Shown here one piece after another: positions 1 through 10,785 of a stretch of DNA of 64,000 nucleotides. This stretch comes from Phallusia mammillata (taxonomy: Eukaryota; Chordata; Ascidiacea; Phlebobranchia; Ascidiidae). Position numbers and translations under genes: made by a program. The notes under the pieces are model-generated. The model was not told the DNA's origin. It saw only the letters and a program-made list of their open reading frames with translations, and did not search any database. The first letter of the stretch is position 1, and the number at the start of each line of letters is the position of its first letter. The stretch spans positions 1-64,000 of the forward strand of contig QLIY01000662.1 in NCBI GenBank assembly GCA_003260075.1, given 5' to 3'.

Positions 1-55
1 TCTTATAGTACACTAGTGCAGTCACGATTCTTTTTAATGTAACAACTTTCTAACT

Positions 56-452
56 TAGTGGTTTTCAAACTTTTTCATTGTTTTTTCAAAACGGTCACGG
101 ACCTTAAGCCTGAAGGTGTATTTTAGCAATACGTAAGCTGATTTTAGCCTATTAGGTATGCAAAATTACACATAACAACGATCCAAAGACGGTTTGTGAC
201 ATCACAGAGAAGACAGAAAACATTACGATAGTGCGCAAACAATTGCATTCTTGACAGTTGTCATGCAACAAAGGTTATCTATTGTATAGTAATGGAGGCA
301 GTGGATCCCTAATTGCACTTTGATTTAAACCTATTCAGTGACACAAATTGACGCCAAATAAGACTCCAGAGGTACGTCAACCTTTTCGCGGACCCCGCAA
401 AATTGCTTCACGGACCCCAAAAGGTCCGCGGACCCCAGTTTGGGAACCGCTG
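56..452. mobile_element. hAT-type non-autonomous element, degraded copy
   Basis: The left end reads TAGTGGTTTTCAAAC and the right end AGTTTGGGAACCGCTG, imperfect terminal inverted repeats. The interior is the same family as the better-preserved copy at 20720-21140: both share the stretches around 'gcaaaattgcgcataacaa' and 'tgtgacatcaca', and the 'cggaccc' motifs near the right end. The flanking 8-mers (ttctaact and ttctagac) agree at only five of eight positions, so the target duplication has decayed. No transposase ORF is visible. It lies upstream of the first visible oxygenase exon and probably sits in that gene's intron. Confidence 0.75.
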
Positions 453-784
453 TTCTAGACTAAATCTGCTATAGTGAACGTGGGCATTATGTTAGGAACG
501 CGTTTTTAATTCAAACCCTACGCAAAATTTGTTGCTATTTCAACACGTCAGGAATTAGGCATGCTTATAAAAATCATAATAAGGTGAGACGCTTTGCGTA
601 ACTTTACAGTTAGGAATGATTCTTATTTACAAATCATTCTTTTACAATTTACATGCTTGTTTAAGTCGAAATACCGACTATATTTTGATTTAAATAAGAA
701 TATATGGTAAAGATTGGTCTGCCTGAACATTTCAGGGCTGATCCCTATAATAAATAAATATTCATCTTAGTTGTTTTCTTTCAG

Positions 785-2297
785 AGTGGATCCCAACATT
801 CCTTGCGATTACAAGGAGGCGTTTAACATCAATGGTGAATCGTTTGCACGTGATAATAGTGAGTGGCCAGATGACATTGCTCCAGGTTTCTCTGAAGGAA
901 TTCTGGATTTTATGACACGCTCGCAGAAGTTGTCACTTCGCATTCTTCATGCACTGGCAATTGGAATGGGATTAAAGGTTTGAACCACACTTGCTGAACT
1001 TAGTCCCATAAGTGGATTGAATCACTAATAACTTTGTTATGTAAAAAAAATACCATCTTGTGCTTTTATTACAAAAAACACACACATTGACGTTGTTCCA
1101 TCATTATTAAAAAGTAAATAAGAAAAGTCAATGTTTGATAAATTGCGTTTACGCATAAGAAACTATCTGTCTTTGCACAGCAGATCAGACAGTTTTATAA
1201 AAAAACATGACATTTCACGTTTTTGTCTAACTTTTACTGAACTTTGATTTGCTTTTTGGATCTGCACCAGCACGCGGTGCTGTTTGTATTCGTCTTATGT
1301 TCGCTTTGTCAATAGTATAATGCTTGGTGTCTTGTTTTTAGGACGAATATACGTTTTATAAATACCACAGCAAAATGCACACGAAGGAAAGTTACACAAC
1401 AGCAAAAACGTTATACTACCCACCAATTGTCAGAGAACTAAAACCGGGCCAAGTTCGCCATGGTGAACATGCAGACCTCGGCACAATTACATTGGTGTTT
1501 CAAGATAAAGTTGGTGGTTTGCAGGTAAAATCGCTAAAACATCGTTTATACTTATCCTTGTGATTGGTGTTTTACGCTACTGACAAAGTTTACTAGTTGG
1601 AGTGAAAAGAATAAACAGTTTGTAACGCAAAACAGATTCGAAGAACTAATAAAACTGTTGCAGACCAACAACAATGCACAATAAAAAAATTTGGTATACA
1701 CAAAAATTAAGACAGTAATTGCTGGAGAAAAAATTGAATATAGATTAAAGGCAAAGATGGAACGTTTATAGATGCCACACCTATTGAAGATACCGTGGTT
1801 GTAAACGTTGGTGATATTCTACAATATTGGACAAATGGCAAGCTCAAATCAACGGTAACCTAATATGCTGTTTATTAAACAATTTTTCTAACCTAGCTTT
1901 AACTTGTGGGTACTTAAAGGGAGGGCTTGGATAAACAGTTGAACACGTTTTGTGCAGATACGCGCTAACATGCAAATGGTCAGAGATTTTTAATTAAAGT
2001 AATTTTGTTAATAATCACGACTCGTTTTTTGGAAACAAACTATTACATCATTTTTTTGAGCAGGTACACAGAGTTGTAGCCAAAGCTGACGAAAGAGGAG
2101 GAAAGTCTACACGTCGTTCGCTGGCCTATTTCACAATGGCAAACAATGACGCTCTTATAAACAAGCCATTGGTTTACAAAGACGAAAGTCTAAACGTGAA
2201 AGACGGCGAACCAATCAGTGAAATGACTGTCGAAGAGTGGATACTTGGAAAGATGAAACAGTTTTGGGATGTTACCAAAAACGATCAAAACACGTGA
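785..2297 (+). CDS. 2-oxoglutarate/Fe(II) oxygenase, isopenicillin-N-synthase-like, copy 1 (5' exons outside window)
   Basis: Four exons are visible: 785-977, 1342-1524, 1744-1854 and 2064-2297 (stop TGA). Their lengths (193, 183, 111, 234) match exons 3-6 of the two complete paralogues at 3278-5522 and 6170-8269; only the last exon varies. The iron ligands of the double-stranded beta-helix fold are intact: H-A-D in 'HGEHADLGTITL' and the distal His in 'VHRVV'. The 2-oxoglutarate-binding Arg-x-Ser lies in 'RRSLAYF'. The first two exons (DIOX_N region) are not in 1-784, so the gene is cut by the window edge. It is convergent with copy 2, and its exon 3 protein is nearly identical to copy 2's. 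Family members are cytosolic oxidases acting on small molecules; the substrate cannot be told from sequence. Confidence 0.85.
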
Positions 2298-3277
2298 TTA
2301 CTGTTGGTGCGAAGCTTATTGTGAAGTGGGAGGAAATACCGTTTTTATTTGTATAAAATGTAAAGTTATGGTTTTGCGTCACTTATAATTTACACATTCT
2401 TCTTTTTTTGCAAAACAACGTATGTATTTAAACACCGGTTGACACAAAGCAGGAGCAAGTCAGTGCATGTAAATGGTGGGTGTTTCATGAAACAGCCGAC
2501 GTTGTGTTTCTATTGTTTGTTAACGACATCATCATGCATTTACTATACCTTTATTGGGTCGCATATCTTTAAATTTGAAAGATTATTTTATTTACATTTC
2601 GCAAAAAAACTATAGGAAACAGCACAGCGCGAGACGAAAAACTGCCCTTTTAAAACGAAAATGAATTTGTATTCGATCAACCATCAAGTTAGTATTTTAA
2701 CTTCCACGGAGTTACGGTTTTAAAGTCTTCACATGAACGCATGGTACTTTGAACTACGATAAATATTAACACAAGATTCCGTAACTCTACCTGTGAGGTC
2801 ATATATGTGAATTGTTCTTTGAAATGTAATCGAGCATCTTATGACCTGCAAGTTTGCAAACAAGTGTGAATGTAAGATACTTGTGAAAAAAAATAATGTT
2901 AGAAAATGGGCAAAGCCGCACTGGTTATTCAGTATTTTTTATTGTTGTATTTTTCGAAAACCTATTTGTTTATTTTTGCTGTTTGTTGACCTTTTCAACT
3001 TGCATTTTAGTTGTGCCTCTATCTATTCGCAACTGAGTTATAAAAGCGTGATAATCCGGTAAAAGTACATATTGTCAAGCCATTGGGTCATTGTAATAAT
3101 TTTTTTGCAAAAATGTATCGTTGGGTAAAAAGAAGTTCTTCGCAACCCAAATGTAAGTGGGAACTGCCTAACAGCAACTGCAATCTGACATGACAATAAT
3201 TTCACTCTAAAATGTTACATATACTTTATGTACCAAACACATGTCAAACAACGAAAGGATACAAGTTGTTTTAACAT
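2298..3277. other. Spacer between convergent oxygenase copies 1 and 2
   Basis: This is AT-rich sequence between two convergent 3' ends. I see no conserved ORF, RNA gene or element with clear ends. It should hold the 3' UTRs of both genes. Confidence 0.5.
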
Positions 3278-5522
3278 TTATTCTATTTCTGTAACGTCCC
3301 AAAACTGTTTCATTTTTTCAAATAACCACTTTTCAAGAAGAATTGGTTCGATCGATAAGTCGTCTTCATTATTTAGACTTTCATCTTTGTACACCAACGG
3401 CTTATTAAATAAACCATCATTGTTAGGCAACGAAAAATAGGCCAACGAACGTCGAGTGGATCTTCCCTGTTTTTCATGAGCTTCGGCCACAACCCTGTGT
3501 ACCTATAGAAACAACGAAAATATAGCTTCGTATTTGTCAATGCCATCGTGACAACGCTTAGCCGGAAATAGCACGGACTGAAATTCTACTATTTTACCAC
3601 AGCTGTGATGTAAGCAGTGTTATTTTTTCAGTGAGGAGAATTCGTTTCTATTTATGTACTGACGCATTACATTACATCTTAAAGAGAACGGTGCAAAACC
3701 CACGGCACAGTGATTAAACTGTTGGTTGGTTTACAGATCAGGGTTCTTCTTTATGTCCAAGACAACCTATACTTGTACTCATGGGCTCCGGCACGTAGGA
3801 GCAAGAGGGGGCACTTGACCCCCCTTGGAATTTCAGTGTACCTCAATTTAACATATTTTGCAGCAAACCTAATTAAAGTGGCAGCGCGGGGATTTGTGAC
3901 ATCGTTTAATGCTTTAACTTTTAGGCAACTCAATTGTGAACTACACGATTTATGCTTTCATATGTAACAAATTCTTGATGCGGTAAAGTATGAGCCAAAA
4001 TTTGCCCCCTCTTGCAAAATTTTCTGCCGGCGCCCATGCTTGTGCTCAAACTTGCCGACAACTTACCGTTGATTTGAGTCTACCATTGGTCCAATGCTGC
4101 AAAATATCGCCGACGTTAACGAGTACTGTATCCTTAATGGGTTTCGCATCTACATAGCAACCATTGAGGCCTTTGACCTAAAATTAACAATACACATGTT
4201 GTTCATTTTTGACATGTAAGGTTGTAAAGGCATAAGTTTGTTTACGTCACAACCGCTAGGAGCGTTTAAAAGTTTAAAATGTTTGGGAAAGTTAACCTGC
4301 AATCCGCCCACTTTATCCTGAAATACCAACGAAATAGTTGTTATGTCAGCATGTTCCCCGTGACGAAGTTGACCTGGCTTCAGTTCATGTACGATGGGTG
4401 GATAGTACATCGTCTTGGCGGATGTGTAACTATATTTTGTGTGCATCTTGCTGTGGCATTTGTAAAAGAAGTTCTCGTCCTGAAATGCATGTTGTGGTTG
4501 GATTCGAACTTCGTTAGTTGTAAAATGAGTTGACATTAAATGATTTTACCACCTATAAGCAGCAACGAATATTATTCACCTTTGCTGGTTTAGTGCGTTT
4601 TTGATAAATTTTTTTATCTTGGTTGTAATATACGAAGTGAAGAAATCAAATACGTTTCGACAATACATTACATGAGAATTTTCTTCCGGTCATCAGGTTT
4701 TCCGAAAAATCATTTTTGGTTTTGTAAACTTATATCGTTAGCCAATATACTTGAAGCTGACCTTTAACCCCATTCCAATTGCCAGTGCATGAAGAATGCG
4801 AAGTGACAACTTCTGCGATCGTGTCATAAAATCTAGAATTCCTTCAGAGAAACCCGGAGCAATGTCATCTGGCCATTCACTATTATCACGTGCAAGCGAT
4901 TCACCGTTGATGTTAAACGCCTCTTTGTAATCACAAGGAAACTTGGAATTCATGCTAATGATTATAAAACGTCAATTTTAGGAATAACAATGACACTGAA
5001 AATGATTGACATCAAATAAAACAATTGCATAGTCAGATTCTGTATGAAGTATAAATGGTTTTAGGAATGCATTACATTTTGTATTAAGTACACTCGCTTG
5101 ACTACACTTGCTTTTGGCCTTGGCCGAAATCTTGGTTTTGTTTTTGTTCCTGAGACATCTTTATATATACCTACGTTGAATTTTCCTTTTCCATTTCGAT
5201 ATATCCGAAAGCGCTGGCGCCTTTTCGTTCGTACCGCATTTTATCTTCAATGGGACTGGTAAAAAATCTTCCAGTCACTTCGTGAAGTTTGTCTATGTAG
5301 GCACTGCACACATTGTTGGGGTTAAACATATGATCTTAATTGTTTATTTCCCAAATAATACACGTACTCTGTAAATCCATAATTTTTCAGATATACAAAA
5401 CCAACGTTTGAGAATTCTTCAACAAGCTGTTTTCCAATTCTACCTAAATCTTCATGTGAACATTCGTCTTTTGTTAAACTACAAGACTCAAAGTCAATAA
5501 TCGGAATATAGTTTTTACCCAT
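3278..5522 (-). CDS. 2-oxoglutarate/Fe(II) oxygenase, isopenicillin-N-synthase-like, copy 2
   Basis: There are six exons on the complement: 5368-5522 (ATG at 5522), 5175-5303, 4762-4954, 4297-4479, 4067-4177 and 3278-3502 (stop TAA). They total 996 bases, or 331 residues, the usual size for this family. The N-terminal part opens with 'YIPIIDFE' (DIOX_N type). The catalytic core has H-A-D in 'RHGEHADITTISL', the distal His in 'VHRVVAEA' and R-x-S in 'RRSLAYF', so the iron and 2-oxoglutarate sites look intact. All introns are GT-AG and phases agree with copy 3. The adjacent homologue on the same strand (copy 3) and the opposed copy 1 make a local cluster. Substrate unknown. A 255-bp inverted-repeat element sits in the last intron. 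Confidence 0.9.
3782..4036. mobile_element. 255-bp terminal-inverted-repeat element (MITE-like)
   Basis: The left end TGGGCTCCGGCA and the right end TGCCGGCGCCCA are inverted repeats. The similarity continues inward as GAGCAAGAGGGGGCA opposite TGCCCCCTCTTGC. The flanks tacttgtactca (3770-3781) and tgcttgtgctca (4037-4048) agree at 10 of 12 positions and look like an aged target duplication. No transposase is encoded. It lies in the last intron of oxygenase copy 2. Confidence 0.65.
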
Positions 5523-6169
5523 CTCGAACCTACAGAGACACTACTGTTCTGCTTTAAAAACAGTTTCTATTTTAACATTGCATGGGTTGGTTTTGCGGCG
5601 TAGATCTAAACCAAGCAGCAGCAACTAAAGTTCCGAAATTTAGGTACAAGTTTTAGCCATTTTTGAAACAAATTTTAGGCCAGATTGTTTAAATTTACAT
5701 GGCAAAACTTGGGGCCACTTCTACATGCAATCTAAATGCTTTTAAAACGCATAACAACATTATACGTTACAAGCAGTACTGGGAATTAAATAACTCCTTT
5801 ATGCTATTCTTTTACCTTTATGCTATTCTAGCTCTTTTTAAACGCTTTCTACTTTCTACTTTGCTCAACCTTGCAGGGATGTGGTTTGTCAGCGAAATGA
5901 TGTGTTTCTATGTCAAAGCGATGTGTATATGCATGTTTACCATTGTGCAGTAAACATGCGTTTGACATTATCAGCACATAACCTTCAAAACAACACATTT
6001 TGCTTTAACGACTGAACTTTATGTTGCAGCAAAGAGTTTATTTTTAATACATTTTGCTATACAATACCGAAACTCAGTATTTAAAAATTACATAAATGCA
6101 AAAAGGTTTTGTACACTTGTGGGCAAACTCAAAGCAAGAATTTCGATGACACTTGTGGAACTTCAATAT
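5523..6169. other. Spacer between tandem oxygenase copies 3 and 2
   Basis: This stretch is the downstream region of copy 3 and the upstream region of copy 2. A tttatt at 6037-6042 reads AATAAA on the minus strand, about 130 bases past the copy 3 stop, and is a plausible polyadenylation signal for that gene. I see nothing else supportable. Confidence 0.5.
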
Positions 6170-8269
6170 CTAATCTTCGTCCTCTGTAAAATTCCAATAA
6201 CCAGCAAATTTCTCCATGAGCCAGTCTTTTGCTGTGATTAGCTTATGCGGTTCAATATTCACTTCGTTTAAGGATTCGTCTTTGTAGACAAGCGGCTTGT
6301 TAATAAACGCATCATCGTCCGGAATCACGAAATAAACCAATGAGCGTCGAACCAGTTTGTTCCTTAGCTCTCCTTGTTTTATAATTACCCGGTGTATCTA
6401 AGTATAAAAAAAACAATCAGAAGTAAACATAGACAAAAACTAAATGTCCGCCAAGTTGGCCGAGTGGTCAGCGCAACCGCCTTGTGATCACACGGGGGTT
6501 TTATACTATCTCGGTCGCTTGTGTTTCCCTAATCCCCCCCCCCACTTAAGCGGCATTGCTCCAACCCAGTGGTTCCCGATGGGTTGAACTATATTGAAGT
6601 CACCGACTGCCGAAAAAAAACTCAAAATAAAAAATGATCAACGGACTTGCAATAAAAACAGGCAGCTCGACGGCAGTGAAGAGCTTAACGCATTCAGGCG
6701 TTGCCCGCCCAACGAAGATAAAAATGTACAAACAAACAAATCAAATCAAATCAAAAAGGATACTAGATATTAAATAAGAAGAATCAAGGTCAAAAAGGCC
6801 TGATACTATCATCTGTTTAAATGGTGATAGAACGATGCTTTATTTGAATCCTTGATGCTAAAAACGTTTAAAAAAGCGTCTACATCTAACTTACAATATA
6901 GTTCAACAAAACAATACACTTCATACACTTTTTGAGGGATTTCTCAATGTTTATGCGAAATCTTTTTCACGCAATGTATTGTTCTGCGTTGCAGAATATT
7001 AAAAGCAAGTGAAACTCTTTTTTGCAGCGATTTATCAATAACTTTTGGTAACCGGTGTGTCTTACGGTGGACAAAAGCTTGTGGTTGGTCCAGTGTTGCA
7101 AAATATCGCCGATGTTGACTAGAACAGTTCCCTTAATAGGTGTTGCATCAGCAAACACGCGGTCAGCTCTTAAAACCTTCACACAAAATTTGCTTCATGT
7201 AAGCATATTGTGATACATGTAGGTATTTCATGTTAACGTTAACCTGTAAACCGCCAACATCATCCTGAAAAACAAGTGATATTGAAGTGTTGTCGCAATG
7301 ATCTCCTAATCTCATCTGGTTCGGCAGCAAATCATCTGGCAATGGGGGATAATAAAGAGACCTGGCGGTTGTGGGATTTTTACTGGTGTTTATTTTGATG
7401 TGGCACTTTTGAAAGAAAAACTCGTCCTAAAAATCAGCAGTATATTAAAAAATATACAATACTAAATTTTAATTTTTTTTATTGTGGAAGTAAATTTTGG
7501 CACAAATTTCACTTCTTATCCTGATATTTGTATGCATAATAGTTCAAAACCAGCAAAATTTAGAGCAGGAGCTTGTGATGATAAAACCTACATTTTTAAT
7601 ATAAATGGTGCATTTATCGATTATTGCAAGCACAAATAAACGACAACCTTTAATTCAAGTCCAATTGCCAAAGCATGAAGAATGCGAAACGATAATTTTC
7701 TTGCGCGTTCCATAAAATCCTTAATTCCACAAGAGAAACCAGGAGCAATGTCATCCGGCCAATCACTTTTATTTCCAGTGAATAGATTTCCATCTATGTT
7801 AAACGCTTCCTTGTAATCTCCAGGTAAACTCGGATCCGCTCTGTGTTAAATTCAACAACATATTTTTATGTAGTCTACAACAAAACAATACTTTTCAAAC
7901 AGCAAAATGGAAACACAAATGGGCTCACCTTGCGTTTTCTTTCCCAATACCAATCCAACCAAATGTTTTTCGTCCCATTCTAGCATAACGTTGTTTCTCC
8001 TCATCTGGACTTGTGAAAAACCTTTCTGTGACAGTCTCAAGGTTTTTTAAGTAAGACCTGAAACATTCACACTTATATTCTTCTATAATTTGAAAAATTG
8101 CAAACATCACTTACTCAGATATACCGTGATTTTTTATGTACACAAAACCAATATTGGAGAAAGCGTCGACAAGCTGTTTTCCAATTTTCGTAAGATCTTC
8201 TTGCAAGCATTCTTTCCTTTCCAAATTATATGCTTCGAAATCGACAACTGGTATGTAATTGTCCGACAT
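6170..8269 (-). CDS. 2-oxoglutarate/Fe(II) oxygenase, isopenicillin-N-synthase-like, copy 3
   Basis: There are six exons on the complement: 8115-8269 (ATG at 8269), 7929-8057, 7648-7840, 7244-7426, 7066-7176 and 6170-6397 (stop TAG). They sum to 999 bases, or 332 residues. Exons 1-5 have exactly the lengths of copy 2 (155, 129, 193, 183, 111), so the two arose by duplication with introns in place. The active site is preserved: H-C-D in 'LGDHCDNTSISL', the distal His in 'IHRVI' and R-x-S in 'RRSLVYF'. The protein is clearly more diverged from copies 1 and 2 than those are from each other. The neighbour of the iron-ligand Asp changes from Ala to Cys. A tRNA-derived SINE lies in the last intron. 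Substrate unknown. Confidence 0.9.
6447..6756 (+). mobile_element. tRNA-derived SINE
   Basis: The 5' part (tccgccaagttggccgagtgg) carries TGGCCGAGTGG, a good RNA polymerase III A box of the tRNA-Leu/Ser type. The following sequence does not fold into a tRNA and the B box is degenerate. A tRNA-unrelated body follows and ends in a simple tail of repeated aatc units (caaatcaaatcaaatcaaa). That layout is typical of a tRNA SINE of about 310 bp. It is inserted in the last intron of oxygenase copy 3. Confidence 0.8.
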
Positions 8270-9326
8270 CACTAAGGTTTGGTTAATGAAGTCACCATCT
8301 GTGTTACTTAAGCGTTTAGAAGCACTAAAAAAGTGAATTTTAGTTTTAACCTAAACAATTTCATTCTGGTGTTTTCCAAAGTGGTTGGTTTAATGTAATA
8401 CAACGACTTCACAAGAAATCCAGAAATATTTTGTATTGCTGCAGTTTCCCTGTACAAAATCGTATTGCAAATATTAAACGTTTTACACACACTGACAAGA
8501 CGATTGTTAAACCAGCACTACGATCAAACAACAAAAAGTAAATATTACAGGAACAAGCAATGGAAACATTAAGGAACGGGCAGTGTAAGCAAGTGAACAC
8601 AACATCATCAAGCAACAAAAATATACACGATACGAGTAAAAATATTGCACAAAACCTGGAAGAGAAAGCTAGTGTTCATTGTTTATGAAGGACAAAAAAG
8701 CAATTATAATGCTAATGTTATAAAATCGTTTGTATTTCCGAGTCAGAAGCCTGAGAATTTTTTTGCCAAAAATATGTTCGTAAAATCATGATTTTTAAAA
8801 TAAATGTGTAGGCCAAAATTTATCTCTAAACATATTTCTCCAACTGTGTACGCGAGAAGACTACAATTGTTACTTTAACCGTAACAACACAGGTTATTAC
8901 TAACTACGAAGCAACGTCGAAAATATATAACAGCAGGAAAAAAACACAAATACAAAAATACTACAAGATATATTGACGTGATGTAAATTCAAAACACAAC
9001 ACCCTGTCTACTGTGCGCCATCGCAGTGTCGTCATAAATAAATAATCACCATGCAATTTCATTCTCAAGCTATGTACACAAAACACCAGCGTGGGGCAAA
9101 TTTTTAGATGTTTTTTGATAAGTTAAATGGTCGTATACATAAACTCTATACAAAGAACGAAAAAACAACTTACGCTACCAAACAGTCACTCAGCGTATAG
9201 AAGCGAGATCAGACTGTTAAACGCCATTGCGCCATAATGAATTAAATAATGCGAAATATATAATATAACGTTGATATTGCAGTGCATATTTTGTACATCA
9301 CATTATACGTGTCCAACAAACCACGT
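8270..9326. other. Spacer between oxygenase copy 3 and the synapsin 3' end
   Basis: This stretch holds the upstream region of oxygenase copy 3 and the 3' UTR side of synapsin. I see only AT-rich sequence with no conserved ORF or element ends. Confidence 0.45.
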
Positions 9327-10703
9327 CTAGTCAGAAAACAAACTCGCAAACGACTGCCGCAGACTTCGTATCTTCTCGGCCTTGCTTTCCTCGTCTTCGC
9401 TGATCGTTCCCGAACGGGATCGGCGACGCTCTCTAGGTCCACCTGGCGACGGTGGTTCGCTAGTGCAAACATCCCGCTTGGTAGCAGTAGGGGACGGTGG
9501 CTCGGATCCGTGACTACTGGGCGGTACTGATGGTGGACAGGACGGTGGTGCAGATGGCATCGGAGGCTTGCTGCTTACTTGTGGCCTTTGTGTCATTCTT
9601 TAAAACGAAACGTATACATGATAAAAAATGTATTTGTTTTCACGGCGTGTTTAATTTTTGCCTAAATTTAACCACGGCAAGGATGGTTTCGTAAACATGC
9701 AGTCGAGGCTATCAGCTAAGTTTCATTACACCTTTAAATGGCCCATGCAAGCAAAAGTATTGGTAGTTACAATTTGATGGTGCGACCAATCAACTTGTTC
9801 ATGTATGCTTCCTTTCACCAATCAGCTTACGAGTATTTCTCGGTTTCCTGGAGTTTTTATTCTAACTGTTTTGAAAGGCAATGCGAAACTGCTGCACTGT
9901 TGCCTTCAGGCGTGCTTTTTATACCTCATTTGCGGAGTTGGCCGCGAGTTGTGACTAACTGAAGGATCGTGCGGACGAATGCATGCGGTCATACGCTGTA
10001 GGACAAGATCCGATATCAGTTTTCTGTCATCTTCTTGGCGCTCTCCCAACAGTGGCATGCTGCAGTCGTTTACCTACACAAAAATGCATCATATAAGATT
10101 CGGCATCAAAAAATTTTCAGCTCTTCCAGAAGTTTTCATTATAATGTGCCGACGTTTCGGGGGGGGGGCTCGGATCCGTGACTACTGGGCGGTACTGATG
10201 GTGGACAGGACGGTGGTGCAGATGGCATCGGAGGCTTGCTGCTTACTTGTGGCCTTTGTGTCATTCTTTAAAACGAAACGTATACATGATAAAAAATGTA
10301 TTTGTTTTCACGGCGTGTTTAATTTTTGCCTAAATTTAACCACGGCAAGGATGGTTTCGTAAACATGCAGTCGAGGCTATCAGCTAAGTTTCATTACACC
10401 TTTAAATGGCCCATGCAAGCAAAAGTATTGGTAGTTACAATTTGATGGTGCGACCAATCAACTTGTTCATGTATGCTTCCTTTCACCAATCAGCTTACGA
10501 GTATTTCTCGGTTTCCTGGAGTTTTTATTCTAACTGTTTTGAAAGGCAATGCGAAACTGCTGCACTGTTGCCTTCAGGCGTGCTTTTTATACCTCATTTG
10601 CGGAGTTGGCCGCGAGTTGTGACTAACTGAAGGATCGTGCGGACGAATGCATGCGGTCATGCGCTGTAGGACAAGATCCGATATCAGTTTTCTGTCATCT
10701 TCT

Positions 10704-10785
<82 letters not shown>

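Noticed and set aside
6447-6540. Possible tRNA-Leu or tRNA-Ser gene
   Set aside because: A good A box is present but there is no cloverleaf and no intact B box; the SINE body and AATC tail explain it.
10168-10262. Second synapsin last exon
   Set aside because: It is the haplotype-like copy of 9501-9597 following a G run, not an alternative exon.
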